Assembly (NCBI RefSeq): GCF_014643775.1
Contig: NZ_BMKC01000001.1
Coordinates: forward strand, 1,364,001-1,428,000
Direction of reading: 5' to 3'
DNA length: 64,000 nt
Source: Arenimonas soli
GTDB taxonomy: Bacteria > Pseudomonadota > Gammaproteobacteria > Xanthomonadales > Xanthomonadaceae
Of this stretch, positions 48,987 to 58,669 are shown piece after piece. Below the pieces are notes generated by a model. It did not search any database. It saw nothing but the letters and a program-made list of their open reading frames with translations, and was not told the origin of the DNA. The first letter of the stretch is position 1. The number at the start of each line of letters is the position of its first letter. The position numbers and the translations under genes are program-made.

Positions 48987-49946
48987 ATGATCCCGACCGA
49001 CTTCCGCATCGAACCCGCCGACTACACCACCGACCTGCCCGACCTGCGCAAGGTCCGGGAAACGGTGTTCATCCTCGAGCAGAAAGTGCCCGAAGAAGAA
49101 GAATGGGACGACCTGGACCCGCGAAGCCACCACGTGCTGGCCCGCGACGCCAATGGCCAACCGATCGGCACCGGCCGCCTGACCCCCGAACACAAGATCG
49201 GCCGCATGGCCGTGCTGCGCGAGTGGCGCGGCCGCGGCGTCGGCGACGGCCTGCTGGTGGCGCTGATGGACCGCGCCCGGGCCCTGGGCTGGACCGAAGT
49301 CAAACTCAACGCCCAGGTGTCGGCGCTGGCGTTCTACGCGCGCCACGGCTTCGAACCCTACGGCGAGCGTTTCATGGAAGCCGGCATCGAACACCAGGCC
49401 ATGCGCCGCGCGATCGAACCGCTGGCCGGTCCGGAGCGCCCGCCGGCGCGGCCGCGAGGCCCGTCGGTGGCGGCCGAGGAGTTCGACGGCCTGTCCGCGG
49501 CCACCGAAGCGACGATCCGGCTGGTGGACGATGCGCGGCGCGAACTGGTCGTGTTCAGCCGCGACCTCGACCCGGCGCTGTATTCACAGCCCGCCGTCAT
49601 CGACGCCTTCCGGCGCTTCGCCACCGCCGGCCGCGGCGGCGTGGTCCAGCTGATCGTGCTCGACCCGGCCGCCGTTCAGGGCCAGGGGCATCCGCTGCTG
49701 GGGCTGGCGCAGCGGCTGACGTCGGTCTTCCAGTTCCGCACGCCGGTCGAGGACGTGGACCTGCAATACCCCTCGGCCTTCCTGGCCAACGACCGCGATG
49801 GTTACCTGTTCCGGCAGCTTGGCAGCCGCTGGGACGGCGACTGGAGCCCGGCCCACCCCGCGCGCACCCGGCAGCTGGCCGACCACTTCGGGCGGGTCTG
49901 GGAACGTTCACGCGCCTGCACCGAACTCCGGGCCCTGGGCATCTGA
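48987..49946 (+). CDS. GNAT acetyltransferase fused to a C-terminal PLD-like domain
   Basis: The 319-residue protein has two parts. Residues 1-140 form a GNAT N-acetyltransferase resembling ElaA-type enzymes: LRKVRETVFILEQKVPEEEEWD, RMAVLREWRGRGVGDGLL as the acetyl-CoA loop, and ALAFYARHGFEPYGERFMEAGI. After a Pro-rich linker (about 150-165), residues 170-315 form a second domain. It has DDARRELVVFSRDLDPALYSQ and FLANDRDGYLFRQ, reminiscent of degenerate phospholipase D folds but lacking an HKD motif. Substrate unknown. It is 4 bases downstream of roxA. Confidence 0.84.
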   Translation: MIPTDFRIEPADYTTDLPDLRKVRETVFILEQKVPEEEEWDDLDPRSHHVLARDANGQPIGTGRLTPEHKIGRMAVLREWRGRGVGDGLLVALMDRARALGWTEVKLNAQVSALAFYARHGFEPYGERFMEAGIEHQAMRRAIEPLAGPERPPARPRGPSVAAEEFDGLSAATEATIRLVDDARRELVVFSRDLDPALYSQPAVIDAFRRFATAGRGGVVQLIVLDPAAVQGQGHPLLGLAQRLTSVFQFRTPVEDVDLQYPSAFLANDRDGYLFRQLGSRWDGDWSPAHPARTRQLADHFGRVWERSRACTELRALGI

Positions 49947-50007
49947 CCAGGTCCGCCCCGGGCCGCCGGCGAGCGGCCCCGCAGCGCCTTCCGGGCCCGG
50001 TGTCGGG

Positions 50008-50036
50008 TTCTAATGCCTGGCCGCGCGGGCTATAAT
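50008..50036 (+). promoter_or_regulatory. Putative promoter of the sucA-sucB-lpd operon
   Basis: A perfect TATAAT (50031-50036) has TTCTAA 17 bases upstream (50008-50013). It lies about 89 bases before the sucA start in an otherwise GC-rich gap. Confidence 0.6.
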
Positions 50037-50124
50037 CCCGGGCCTTGCCGTCGCCATCGCGCGACGCCCGACATCCCATTCCATCAATCACTTACCCGTC
50101 GTCGAGACGGGCCAGGCCAGGGTC

Positions 50125-52947
50125 GTGGACAGTCTGATCAAGAAGTTTAAGCAGACCTCTCAGCTCGCCGGCGGCAATGCCGCCTATATCGAAGACCTGT
50201 ACGAACAGTACCTGGTCGATCCCGATGCGGTCCCCGCCGCCTGGAAAACCTACTTCGACGGCTTCAAGGGCCGCGAAGCGGGCGACGTGCCGCACTCGGT
50301 CGTCATGGCCCAGGTACAGGCGGCCGCGCGCGCGCCGCAGTCGGGCGGCGTCGACGACGAAACCGCCCGCAAGCAGGCCGCCGTCGGCAAGCTGGTCACC
50401 GCCTACCGCTCGCGCGGCCACCTGGGCGCCCAGCTCGACCCGCTGGGCATGATGACCCGCCCCGAAGCCCCGGACCTGGGCCTGGCCCACCACGGCCTGG
50501 CCGAGTCCGACCTCGACCGCGAATTCACCGTCGACACCTGGTTCGGCGCGCCCCGGTACAAGCTGCGCGACCTGCTGGCCAAGCTGCGCGCCTCGTATTC
50601 GGGCAGCATCGGCGCCGAGTTCATGCACATCTCCGACGTGCAGCAGCGTCGCTGGATGCAGCAGCGCCTGGAAGGCGCCACCGCCGGCTACGGCCTGGAC
50701 AAGGACGCCCGCCTGCGCCTGCTCGAACGCCTCACCGCGGCCGAAGGCCTCGAGCGTTACCTGCACACCGCCTTCGTCGGCCAGAAGCGTTTTTCGCTCG
50801 AGGGCGGCGATTCGCTGATTCCGCTGATGGACACGCTGGTGCGCCACGGCGGCGGCGCCGGCATCAAGGACGTGGTCATCGGCATGGCCCATCGCGGCCG
50901 CCTGAACACGCTCATCAATACGATGGGCAAGCCGCCGCACAAGCTGTTCGACGAATTCCGCGGCCAGTTCGAACACAACGACGACCCGGCCTATTCGGGC
51001 GACGTGAAGTACCACATGGGCTATTCGTCCGACGTCGCCACCCCCGGCGGCCCGGTGCACCTGGCCCTGGCCTTCAACCCCTCGCATCTTGAAATCGTCG
51101 ACCCGGTCGTCGCCGGCTCGGTGCGTGCGCGCCAGATGCGCCGCGGCGACACCAAGCGCGAACAGGTGCTGCCGATCCTGATCCACGGCGACGCCGCCTT
51201 CGCCGGCCAGGGCGTGGTGATGGAACTGTTCCAGATGTCGCAGGCCCGCGGTTTCGCGGTCGGCGGCACCATCCACGTGGTCATCAACAACCAGGTCGGC
51301 TTCACCATCAGCCGCCCGGACGATTCGCGCTCCACGCTCTACAGCACCGACCCGGCCAAGATCATCGGCGCGCCCGTGCTGCACGTGAACGGCGACGACC
51401 CGGAGGCCGTGGCCTTCTGCGCCCGCATGGCCTTCGACTTCCGTCGTGAATTCGGCCGCGACGTCGTCATCGACCTGGTCTGCTACCGCAAGCACGGCCA
51501 CAACGAAGCCGACGAACCGGCGGCCACCCAGCCGCTGATGTACAAGAACATCCGCGCCCGCAAGTCCACGCGCGAGCTTTACGCCGACAAGCTGGCCGCC
51601 GAGGGCGTGATCGACGCCGCCGGCGCCAAGGCGCTTGTCGACGGCTACCGCGAGAAGCTCGACAAGGGCGAGGTCACCACCGAACTGGTGAAGGTCGAAG
51701 CCGATCCCTTCGCCGTGGACTGGTCGCCCTGGCTCGACGGCACCCTGGCCGACGAGGTCAAGACCGCCGTCAAGCGCAGCGAACTCGACAAGCTGGCCAC
51801 GCAGATCAACGCGCCGCGCGAAGACCTCAAGCTGCACGCCCGCGTCGCCAAGATCTACGAAGACCGCCGCAAGATGGCCGCCGGCGAGCTGCCCATGGAC
51901 TGGGGTTTCGCCGAAAACCTGGCCTACGCGACCCTGCTGTCGGAAGGCTACAAGCTGCGCATCGTTGGCCAGGACTCCGGCCGCGGCACCTTCTTCCATC
52001 GCCACGCCGTGCTGCACGACCAGGCCACCGGCGAAGCGGTGATGCCGCTGCGCGAGCTGGTGGACAACCCCGAACACGCCATGATCATCGACTCGCTGCT
52101 CAGCGAGGAAGCGGTGATGGCCTTCGAATACGGCTACTCCACCGCCGAGCCGGGCACGCTCAACATCTGGGAAGGCCAGTTCGGCGACTTCGCCAACGGC
52201 GCCCAGGTGGTGATCGACCAGTTCATCACCTCGGGTGAGTCCAAGTGGGACCGCCTGTGCGGCCTGGTGCTGTTCCTGCCGCACGGGTACGAAGGCCAGG
52301 GCCCCGAGCACAGCTCGGCCCGGCTGGAGCGTTTCCTGCAGCTGTGCGCCCTGGACAACATCCAGGTCTGCACGCCGACCACGCCCGCGCAGATGTTCCA
52401 CATGCTGCGCCGGCAAATGCTGCGCGCCACCCGCAAGCCGCTGGTGGTGATGACCCCGAAGTCCATGCTGCGCCACAAGCTGTCGGTGTCGGGCCTGGAC
52501 GACCTGGCCAAGGGCGGCTTCCAGAACCTCATCCCCGACAGCACCTGCAAGGATCCGAAGAAGGCGCGCCGGGTCGTGGTCTGCGGCGGCAAGGTCTATT
52601 ACGACCTGGTCGAAGCCGCGGCCGCGAAGAAGGTCTCGGACGTCGCCATCGTTCGCGTCGAGCAGCTCTACCCGTTCCCGCGGGCGCTGCTGGCCGCCGA
52701 GCTCAAGCGCTTTGGCGCCGCGAAGCAAGTGGTGTGGTGCCAGGAAGAGCCCCTCAACCAGGGCGCCTGGTACCAGATCCGCCACCATCTGGATTTCTGC
52801 CTCGCCAAGGGCCAGTCGCTCAGCTACGCCGGGCGTTCGCGCTCGGCCTCGCCGGCCGCCGGCCACCTGAACACGCACAACGCCGAACAGGCGCAGCTGA
52901 TCGAAGACGCATTGGTCAGCGCGCCCAACACCCATACCGCCGAATAA
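50125..52947 (+). CDS. sucA: 2-oxoglutarate dehydrogenase E1 component
   Basis: The thiamine-diphosphate-dependent E1 decarboxylates 2-oxoglutarate and passes succinyl to lipoyl-E2. The 940 residues match family size. I see the N-terminal [38 protein letters not shown], the TPP-binding [14 protein letters not shown]...NNQVGFT and the C-terminal [15 protein letters not shown] block. [17 protein letters not shown] is also present. The start is GTG at 50125 ([14 protein letters not shown]); no ATG alternative gives the family N terminus. It begins the sucA-sucB-lpd operon. Confidence 0.98.
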   Translation: MDSLIKKFKQTSQLAGGNAAYIEDLYEQYLVDPDAVPAAWKTYFDGFKGREAGDVPHSVVMAQVQAAARAPQSGGVDDETARKQAAVGKLVTAYRSRGHLGAQLDPLGMMTRPEAPDLGLAHHGLAESDLDREFTVDTWFGAPRYKLRDLLAKLRASYSGSIGAEFMHISDVQQRRWMQQRLEGATAGYGLDKDARLRLLERLTAAEGLERYLHTAFVGQKRFSLEGGDSLIPLMDTLVRHGGGAGIKDVVIGMAHRGRLNTLINTMGKPPHKLFDEFRGQFEHNDDPAYSGDVKYHMGYSSDVATPGGPVHLALAFNPSHLEIVDPVVAGSVRARQMRRGDTKREQVLPILIHGDAAFAGQGVVMELFQMSQARGFAVGGTIHVVINNQVGFTISRPDDSRSTLYSTDPAKIIGAPVLHVNGDDPEAVAFCARMAFDFRREFGRDVVIDLVCYRKHGHNEADEPAATQPLMYKNIRARKSTRELYADKLAAEGVIDAAGAKALVDGYREKLDKGEVTTELVKVEADPFAVDWSPWLDGTLADEVKTAVKRSELDKLATQINAPREDLKLHARVAKIYEDRRKMAAGELPMDWGFAENLAYATLLSEGYKLRIVGQDSGRGTFFHRHAVLHDQATGEAVMPLRELVDNPEHAMIIDSLLSEEAVMAFEYGYSTAEPGTLNIWEGQFGDFANGAQVVIDQFITSGESKWDRLCGLVLFLPHGYEGQGPEHSSARLERFLQLCALDNIQVCTPTTPAQMFHMLRRQMLRATRKPLVVMTPKSMLRHKLSVSGLDDLAKGGFQNLIPDSTCKDPKKARRVVVCGGKVYYDLVEAAAAKKVSDVAIVRVEQLYPFPRALLAAELKRFGAAKQVVWCQEEPLNQGAWYQIRHHLDFCLAKGQSLSYAGRSRSASPAAGHLNTHNAEQAQLIEDALVSAPNTHTAE

Positions 52948-52978
52948 GCCCCCACTCCACGCCAGCAGGACCTTTTCC

Positions 52979-54160
52979 ATGAGCATCGAAGTCAAAGTCC
53001 CGGTCCTTCCGGAATCCGTGTCCGACGCCACCATCGCCACCTGGCACAAGAAGGCCGGTGACTCCGTCCGTCGCGACGAGAACCTGCTCGACCTCGAGAC
53101 TGACAAGGTCGTGCTCGAAGTGCCCTCGCCGGTCGACGGCGTGCTCAAGGAACTCAAGTTCAAGGAAGGCGACACGGTGAACAGCCAGCAGGTCGTGGCG
53201 ATCATCGAGGAAGGCGCCGTCGCCGAGGCACCGAAGGAAGAAAAGAAGGCCGACGCCCCCAAGGCCGACGACAAGCCGGCCGCCAAGGCCGAAGCGGCCA
53301 AGGCCCCGGCCAAGTCCGGCGGCAAGGCCGAGCTGCCCCCGGGCGCCGCGGCCCACGCCGCCCGCAACGACGTCAACCCGGCCGATATCGCCGGCACCGG
53401 CCGCGGTGGCCGCGTGACCAAGGAAGACGTGGTCAACCACATCAAGGTCGGCGGCGGCGCCCGCCCCGAGCAGCGCGTGCCGATGACCCGCATCCGCCAG
53501 CGCATCGCCGAACGCATGATGGAGTCCAAGAACTCCATCGCCATGCTCACCTCCTTCAACGAGGTGAACCTGGGCAAGGTGATGGCCATGCGCAAGGAGC
53601 TGGGCGAGCCGTTCGAGAAGACCCATGGCATCAAGCTCGGCTTCATGAGTTTCTTCGCCAAGGCCGCGGCCAATGCGCTGCAGAAGCACCCGGCGGTCAA
53701 TGCCTCGGTGGACGGCACCGAGATCATCTACCACGGCTACGCCGACATCTCGATCGCCGTGGCCACCGAAAAGGGCCTGGTGACGCCGGTGCTGCGCAAC
53801 GTCGAGAACATGAGCTTCGCCGACGTCGAATCGTCCATCGCCGGTTACGCCAAGGCGGCCCGCGAGGGCGGCCTGAAGCTCGAGGACCTGCAGGGCGGCA
53901 CCTTCACCATCACCAACGGCGGCACCTTCGGTTCGCTGATGTCCACGCCGATCGTCAACCCGCCGCAGTCTGCGATCCTGGGCATGCACGCGATCAAGGA
54001 GCGCCCGATCGCCGAGAACGGCCAGGTCGTGGTGGCGCCGATGATGTACATCGCGCTCAGCTACGACCACCGCATCATCGACGGCAAGGACGCGGTGCTG
54101 TTCCTGGTCGACATCAAGAACCAGCTCGAGAATCCCCACCGCATGCTGCTGGGCCTGTAA
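52979..54160 (+). CDS. sucB: Dihydrolipoyllysine succinyltransferase (E2 of 2-oxoglutarate dehydrogenase)
   Basis: The E2 core enzyme transfers succinyl from lipoate to CoA. The 393 residues comprise a lipoyl domain (1-76) with lipoylated K43 in [12 protein letters not shown], then an Ala/Lys/Pro linker (about 80-115). The peripheral-subunit-binding domain (about 118-152) contains [19 protein letters not shown]. The catalytic domain (about 163-393) has [12 protein letters not shown], giving the active His and Asp. The ATG lies 31 bases after sucA. Confidence 0.97.
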   Translation: MSIEVKVPVLPESVSDATIATWHKKAGDSVRRDENLLDLETDKVVLEVPSPVDGVLKELKFKEGDTVNSQQVVAIIEEGAVAEAPKEEKKADAPKADDKPAAKAEAAKAPAKSGGKAELPPGAAAHAARNDVNPADIAGTGRGGRVTKEDVVNHIKVGGGARPEQRVPMTRIRQRIAERMMESKNSIAMLTSFNEVNLGKVMAMRKELGEPFEKTHGIKLGFMSFFAKAAANALQKHPAVNASVDGTEIIYHGYADISIAVATEKGLVTPVLRNVENMSFADVESSIAGYAKAAREGGLKLEDLQGGTFTITNGGTFGSLMSTPIVNPPQSAILGMHAIKERPIAENGQVVVAPMMYIALSYDHRIIDGKDAVLFLVDIKNQLENPHRMLLGL

Positions 54161-54183
54161 GGCCGACAAGGAAGGAACCGGAT

Positions 54184-55608
54184 ATGTCTGAGCAATACGA
54201 CGTCGTCGTCATCGGTGCCGGCCCCGCCGGCTACCACGCCGCCATCCGCGCCGCCCAGCTGGGCATGAAGGTCGCCTGCATCGACGCGGCCCTGGGCAAG
54301 GACGGCAAGCCGGCCCTGGGCGGCACCTGCCTGCGCGTGGGCTGCATCCCCTCGAAGGCCCTGCTCGACAGCTCGCGGCAGTTCCACAACCTGCAGCACC
54401 TGTTCGGCGAGCACGGCATCAGCGCCAAGGACCCGAAGATCGATGTCAAGACGATGGTTGGCCGCAAGGACAAGATCGTCAAGCAGTTCACCGGCGGCAT
54501 CGCCCAGCTGTTCAAGGCCAACAAGATCACCGCCTACTACGGCTTCGGCACCCTGCACGCCGGCAAGAAGGTCGTGGTCAAGCAGCACGACGGCATGGAC
54601 GTCGAACTGGTCGGCAAACACGTCGTCATCGCCGCGGGCTCGGATTCGATCGAGCTGCCGTTCGCGAAGTTCGACGGCAAGCACGTCGTCGACAACGTCG
54701 GCGCGCTGGATTTCGAAGCCGTGCCCAAGCGCCTTGGCGTGATCGGCGCCGGCGTCATCGGCCTGGAACTGGGCAGCGTCTGGAAGCGCCTGGGCGCCGA
54801 GGTCACCATCCTCGAAGCCATGCCCGACTTCCTGGCCGCGGCCGACGCCGAAGCCGCGAAGGTCGCGCTCAAGGAATTCAAGAAGCAGGGCCTGGACATC
54901 AAGCTCGGCGCCAAGGTCAGCAAGGCCGAGGTCAAGAAGAACGAAGTGCACCTGACCTACAACGACGGCAAGTCCGACCAGTCCCTGGTCGTGGACAAGC
55001 TGCTGGTCGCCGTGGGCCGCAAGGCCGCCACCAAGGGCCTGCTGGCCGACGACAGCGGCGTCAAGCTCAACGAACGCGGCCAGGTCGAAGTGGACGAACA
55101 CTGCAAGACCAGCGTTGACGGCGTCTGGGCCGTGGGCGACTGCGTGCGCGGCCCGATGCTGGCGCACAAGGGCTTCGAGGAAGGCATCGCCGTCGCCGAG
55201 CTCATCGCCGGCCTGCCCGGCCACGTCAACCTCGACACCGTTCCCTGGGTCATCTACACCGAGCCGGAAATCGCCTGGGTCGGCAAGACCGAAAAGCAGC
55301 TCAAGGACGAAGGCGTCCCGTTCAAGACCGGCAGCTTCCCGTTCGCGGCCGTCGGCCGCGCAGTGGCCATGGGCGAACCGGCGGGCTTCGTGAAGGTGAT
55401 CGCACACGAAGAAACCGACCGCATCCTGGGCATGCACCTGGTCGGCGTGAACGTGTCCGAGCTGGTGCACGAAGGCGTGCTGGCCATGGAATTCCACGGG
55501 TCGGCCGAGGACCTGGCGCGCATCTGCCACGCCCATCCGACGCTTTCGGAAGCCATCCACGACGCCGCCATGGCGGTCGACAAGCGCGCCATCCACAAGG
55601 CCAACTGA
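54184..55608 (+). CDS. lpdA: Dihydrolipoyl dehydrogenase
   Basis: The FAD enzyme re-oxidises dihydrolipoamide with NAD+ and is the E3 of 2-oxo acid dehydrogenases. The 474 residues have the FAD motif VIGAGPAGYHAA (9-20), the redox-active C49-x4-C54 pair (GGTCLRVGCIPSK) and the NAD motif GVIGAGVIGLELG near 189-201. The C-terminal His-Glu catalytic dyad is in CHAHPTLSEA. It is the third gene of the suc operon, 23 bases after sucB. It may serve both pyruvate and 2-oxoglutarate complexes if no other lpd exists. Confidence 0.97.
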   Translation: MSEQYDVVVIGAGPAGYHAAIRAAQLGMKVACIDAALGKDGKPALGGTCLRVGCIPSKALLDSSRQFHNLQHLFGEHGISAKDPKIDVKTMVGRKDKIVKQFTGGIAQLFKANKITAYYGFGTLHAGKKVVVKQHDGMDVELVGKHVVIAAGSDSIELPFAKFDGKHVVDNVGALDFEAVPKRLGVIGAGVIGLELGSVWKRLGAEVTILEAMPDFLAAADAEAAKVALKEFKKQGLDIKLGAKVSKAEVKKNEVHLTYNDGKSDQSLVVDKLLVAVGRKAATKGLLADDSGVKLNERGQVEVDEHCKTSVDGVWAVGDCVRGPMLAHKGFEEGIAVAELIAGLPGHVNLDTVPWVIYTEPEIAWVGKTEKQLKDEGVPFKTGSFPFAAVGRAVAMGEPAGFVKVIAHEETDRILGMHLVGVNVSELVHEGVLAMEFHGSAEDLARICHAHPTLSEAIHDAAMAVDKRAIHKAN

Positions 55609-55611
55609 GCC

Positions 55612-56604
55612 GTGGCCGTGCCCGCCAGCTTCCGTGCGTTCCGCATCCACGGCGAAGGCGGCCATCGCGCCGGCATCGAACAGGTCGGCCTCGACGACCT
55701 GTCGCCGGGCGAAGTGGTGGTTCGGGCCGAATGGTCCAGCGTCAACTACAAGGACGCCCTGGCCGGCACCGGCGAAGGCAAGATCCTGCGGCGCTTCCCG
55801 CTGGTCGGTGGCATCGACGTCGCCGGCCACGTGGTGGCATCCACGGACCCGCGTTTCCGCGAGGGCGACCCGGTGCTGTGCACCGGTTCGGGCCTGTCGG
55901 AAACCCGCGACGGCGGTTATTCCGAATTCGTGCGTCTGCCGGCCGAATGGACCATCCCGCTGCCCGCCGGCCTGGGCCTACGCGAGGCGATGATCCTGGG
56001 CACGGCGGGTTTCACCGCCGGCCTGTCGCTACTGCGCATGGAAGCCAACGGCCAGACCCCGGCCATGGGCCCGGTGGTCGTCACCGGCGCCACCGGTGGC
56101 GTCAGCATGCTGGCCATCGACATCCTCACCCGCGCCGGCTATGAGGCGCATGCCATCACCGGCAAGTTCGACCAGCTCGATTTCCTCACCCGCCTGGGCG
56201 CCAGGCAGGTGCTGGACCGCAAGGACATGCAGTGGGGGCAGCGGCCGCTGGAAACCGCGATCTGGGCCGGCGCCATCGACAGCGTCGGTGGCGACACCCT
56301 GGCCGGCCTCAGCCGCGCCATCCAGCCCTACGGCAATATCGCCGCCTGCGGCCTGGCCGGCGGCCATGCGCTCAACACCACCGTCATGCCGTTCATCATC
56401 CGCGGCGTCTCCATCCTGGGCATCGCCTCGGCCGGCACCCCGCGACCGCAGCGCGAGCAGGTCTGGCAGCGGCTTGCCGGCCCGTGGAAACCCGCGCACC
56501 TGGACGCCATCTGCACGCGGGAAGCCACGCTGGACGCGCTTCCCGAGGTATTCCCGACCATGCTGGCCGGTGCATCCTTCGGACGAACGGTCGTCCGTAT
56601 CTGA
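55612..56604 (+). CDS. acuI: Acrylyl-CoA reductase / YhdH-type quinone oxidoreductase
   Basis: The NADPH-dependent medium-chain reductase has 330 residues. It resembles the YhdH/AcuI group, which reduces acryloyl-CoA to propionyl-CoA: WSSVNYKDALAGTGEGKILRRFPLVGGIDVAGHV and the cofactor loop VTGATGGVSMLAIDIL. The TVMPFIIRGVSILGI segment follows. Zinc ligands are absent, as expected for this group. The GTG start at 55612 is 3 bases after lpd; a second GTG two codons on is also possible. It may be co-transcribed with the suc operon. Confidence 0.88.
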   Translation: MAVPASFRAFRIHGEGGHRAGIEQVGLDDLSPGEVVVRAEWSSVNYKDALAGTGEGKILRRFPLVGGIDVAGHVVASTDPRFREGDPVLCTGSGLSETRDGGYSEFVRLPAEWTIPLPAGLGLREAMILGTAGFTAGLSLLRMEANGQTPAMGPVVVTGATGGVSMLAIDILTRAGYEAHAITGKFDQLDFLTRLGARQVLDRKDMQWGQRPLETAIWAGAIDSVGGDTLAGLSRAIQPYGNIAACGLAGGHALNTTVMPFIIRGVSILGIASAGTPRPQREQVWQRLAGPWKPAHLDAICTREATLDALPEVFPTMLAGASFGRTVVRI

Positions 56605-56610
56605 CCCGGG

Positions 56611-56641
56611 TTGCACCTTGACCGCCCCCCCGGCATACAAT
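56611..56641 (+). promoter_or_regulatory. Putative promoter of pilH
   Basis: TTGCAC (56611-56616) has a -10-like CATACA at 17-base spacing or TACAAT at 19 (56636-56641). It lies about 25-30 bases before the ATG. Confidence 0.4.
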
Positions 56642-56666
56642 CCCCCTACTTGTTGGAGGCCCATTC

Positions 56667-57035
56667 ATGGCACGCATCCTGATCGTCGATGATTCCCCGT
56701 CCCAGCTGATGGGCATGAAGCGCATTGTTGAAAAGCTGGGCCACGAAGCCCTGACCGCCGAAGACGGCGCCGCCGGCGTCGAGGCCGCCAAGGCCAACGT
56801 CCCCGACCTGATCCTGATGGACGTGGTGATGCCCAACCTCAATGGCTTCCAGGCGACCCGCGCCATTTCCAAGGAATCGACCACCGCCCACATCCCGATC
56901 GTGCTGGTCACCACCAAGGACCAGGAGACCGACAAGGTCTGGGGCATGCGCCAGGGCGCGAAGGCCTACATCACCAAGCCGTTCAACGAAGCCCAGCTGA
57001 TCGAGGTCATCAACAGCCTGCTCTCCGCCGGCTGA
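56667..57035 (+). CDS. pilH: Single-domain response regulator, PilH-like
   Basis: The 122-residue CheY-like receiver has acidic pocket D8 and D9, phospho-acceptor D52 (LILMDVVMP), T82/T83 and K104. The segment IVLVTTKDQETDKVWGMRQGAKAYITKPF and the N terminus MARILIVDDSPSQ closely match PilH of Pseudomonas type IV pilus chemosensory systems. It should act in twitching-motility signalling. It stands alone here; the kinase and other pil genes are not in the window. It has its own promoter region and a bidirectional terminator. Confidence 0.87.
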   Translation: MARILIVDDSPSQLMGMKRIVEKLGHEALTAEDGAAGVEAAKANVPDLILMDVVMPNLNGFQATRAISKESTTAHIPIVLVTTKDQETDKVWGMRQGAKAYITKPFNEAQLIEVINSLLSAG

Positions 57036-57052
57036 TTTCCCCGAACGGCAAC

Positions 57053-57083
57053 AAAAAGGGCCCCGCGGGGCCCTTTCTTTTTT
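57053..57083. terminator. Bidirectional terminator between pilH and cbpA
   Basis: The near-perfect palindrome AAAGGGCCCC/GGGGCCCTTT (57055-57064 with 57067-57076) has TTTCTTTTTT on the plus side and CCCTTTTTGTT on the minus side. It therefore serves both convergent genes. Confidence 0.92.
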
Positions 57084-57958
57084 CAGGCCCGGCGTGGGTC
57101 GAAGTCGAAGGCCTCGGCCATCTGTTCGTACAGGGCCTTCTGGGCGTCGGTGCTGGCCTTGGGCGCGCGCACCTCGAGTTCGACGATCTGGTCGCCGGCC
57201 GCCGGCTTGCCGGGCAGGCCGCGGCCGCGCAGGCGCAGCTTGCGGCCGGTGTCGGAATCCGCCGGCACGCGCAGTTCGACCCTGCCGCCCAGGGTGGGCA
57301 CGCTGGCGGTCGTGCCCAGGGCCGCCTGCCAGGGCGCCAGCGGCAGGGTATAGAGCACGTTCTGGCCGTCCACTTCGAACTCGGCGTGCGGGCGGTAATC
57401 CACTTCCAGCTTGAGGTCGGCGCCGCGGCGGCCCTGCCCGGCCAGCCGGATCACCTGGCCCGGCCTGATGCCCGCGGGGATGCCGACCTCGAGCTTGCGG
57501 CCGTCCACTTCGATGCGCTGCTTGCCGCCGCTGTAGGCCAGCTCCAGCGGGATCGCCAGCTTGGCCCGGGTATCGCCGGGCGGCTCGGGCCGGCCGCGCG
57601 GACGCGCACCGCCGCCGAACAGGGACTCGAAGAAGTCGCTGAAACCGCCGCCGCCGAAGTCCTGTTCGAAGCGGAAGCCCTGGCCGCCGAAGCCGCCGGC
57701 ACCAAAATCCGGCGGCGGCCGGAATTCCTCGCCCGGGCGATAGCCCTGCGACTTGAGCTGGTCGTAGGCCGCGCGCTTTTCCTTGTCGCGCAGCACTTCG
57801 TAGGCCTCGTTGATGGCCTTGAAACGCTCCTCGGCACCGGCTTCCTTGCTGACATCCGGGTGGTACTTGCGCGCCAGCCGGCGGTAGGCGGTCTTGATTT
57901 CCGCCTCGCCGGCCGTCGGCTCGACGCCGAGGGTGTCGTAGTAGTCCTTGAACTGCAT
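57083..57958 (-). CDS. cbpA: DnaJ-class co-chaperone, CbpA-like
   Basis: The 291-residue J-domain protein has the J domain at 1-70 with H33-P-D35 (KYHPDVSK), which stimulates DnaK ATPase. A Gly/Phe-rich segment spans about 75-125 (FGAGGFGGQGFRF and FGGGGFSDFFESLFGGG). Two C-terminal substrate-binding domains follow, with LELAYSGGKQRIEVDG and the terminal ELRVPADSDTGRKLRLRGRGLPG. The Cys-rich zinc domain of DnaJ is absent, which defines the CbpA type. It lies downstream of hsp20 on the same strand, with a long GC hairpin between. Confidence 0.93.
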   Translation of the reverse strand: MQFKDYYDTLGVEPTAGEAEIKTAYRRLARKYHPDVSKEAGAEERFKAINEAYEVLRDKEKRAAYDQLKSQGYRPGEEFRPPPDFGAGGFGGQGFRFEQDFGGGGFSDFFESLFGGGARPRGRPEPPGDTRAKLAIPLELAYSGGKQRIEVDGRKLEVGIPAGIRPGQVIRLAGQGRRGADLKLEVDYRPHAEFEVDGQNVLYTLPLAPWQAALGTTASVPTLGGRVELRVPADSDTGRKLRLRGRGLPGKPAAGDQIVELEVRAPKASTDAQKALYEQMAEAFDFDPRRA

Positions 57959-57978
57959 GGTCTGGCCTTGGAAAGAGA

Positions 57979-58001
57979 GGACCCGCGGGGGCCGCGGGTC
58001 C
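57979..58001 (-). promoter_or_regulatory. Strong hairpin in the hsp20-cbpA gap
   Basis: The perfect 10-bp stem GGACCCGCGG/CCGCGGGTCC has a 3-base loop. On the minus strand it is followed by TCTCTTTCC, then AAGG, the cbpA ribosome-binding site (57966-57970). It may weakly terminate the hsp20 transcript or tune cbpA expression. Confidence 0.5.
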
Positions 58002-58052
58002 AGTTTACTCAGGCTGGGGCATCGGGGCTGAAGCCCGCCCCGCGGGCAAGCA

Positions 58053-58493
58053 TCACGACACCTGGATGCGGCGCGGGGTGGTCTCGGGTCGCTTGGGAAT
58101 GGCGATCTCGAGCACGCCGTGCTTGCCGGTGGCGGTCACGCCTTCGGGGTTGGCGCTGTCGGGCAGCGCAAAACGCCGGTAGAACACGCCGTGGGCGCGT
58201 TCGACGCGCGAGTAGCGCTCGGACTCGGTGACCGCTTCGGTCTTGCGCTCGCCCTTGATCGACAGGATGCCCTTGTCCATCTGCACCTCGATCTCACCCG
58301 GGTCCACGCCCGGCAGGTCGGCCAGGATCAGGAAGCGATCGGCTTCCTCCTTGATGTCCACGCGCGGCATCCACTGGCTGGTCACCACGCTGGAGGCATC
58401 GTCGGCCTCGCCGTTGAAGAACTTGTCGAACACCTGCTTGATTTCGTCCTGCAGGGCCCGCGGCTGGTTGGCGGAATAGCGGATCAGGCTCAT
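58053..58493 (-). CDS. Small heat-shock protein Hsp20 (alpha-crystallin type)
   Basis: This ATP-independent holdase chaperone prevents aggregation. The 146 residues comprise an N-terminal arm (1-40) and the alpha-crystallin domain (about 42-135: MPRVDIKEEADRFLILADLPGVDPGEIEVQMDKGILSIKGER). The C-terminal GVLEIAIPKRPE carries an I-x-I-type motif (IAI). The ATG at 58493 was preferred over an upstream frame because it gives MSLIRYSANQPRALQDEI, typical of Hsp20 proteins. A heat-shock-type promoter lies upstream, and cbpA follows 94 bases on. Confidence 0.94.
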   Translation of the reverse strand: MSLIRYSANQPRALQDEIKQVFDKFFNGEADDASSVVTSQWMPRVDIKEEADRFLILADLPGVDPGEIEVQMDKGILSIKGERKTEAVTESERYSRVERAHGVFYRRFALPDSANPEGVTATGKHGVLEIAIPKRPETTPRRIQVS

Positions 58494-58538
58494 GGTTCGT
58501 CTCCGTGGTTGCGGCGGCACCCGGCCGCCATGCCCCGG

Positions 58539-58566
58539 AAATAGGGACGCCTGCACCGGCTTCAAG
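58539..58566 (-). promoter_or_regulatory. Putative sigma-32 (heat-shock) promoter of hsp20
   Basis: On the minus strand CTTGAA (58561-58566) is separated by 14 bases from CCCTATTT (58539-58546). The sigma-32 consensus is CTTGAAA and CCCCATNT, so the -10 matches at all but one position. It lies 46 bases before the ATG. Confidence 0.68.
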
Positions 58567-58669
58567 CCCCCGGGCCGACAGCGGGTTAATCCCTCATTTT
58601 CTTTCCACGGGCCTTCCGATATAACCAAGGGCCCGGCGACATTCCGCCCACCCCGCTCCGGAGCCCCCC

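Noticed and set aside
50092-53727. A long minus-strand frame opposite sucA and sucB
   Set aside because: This is an antisense shadow of two unmistakable TCA-cycle genes.
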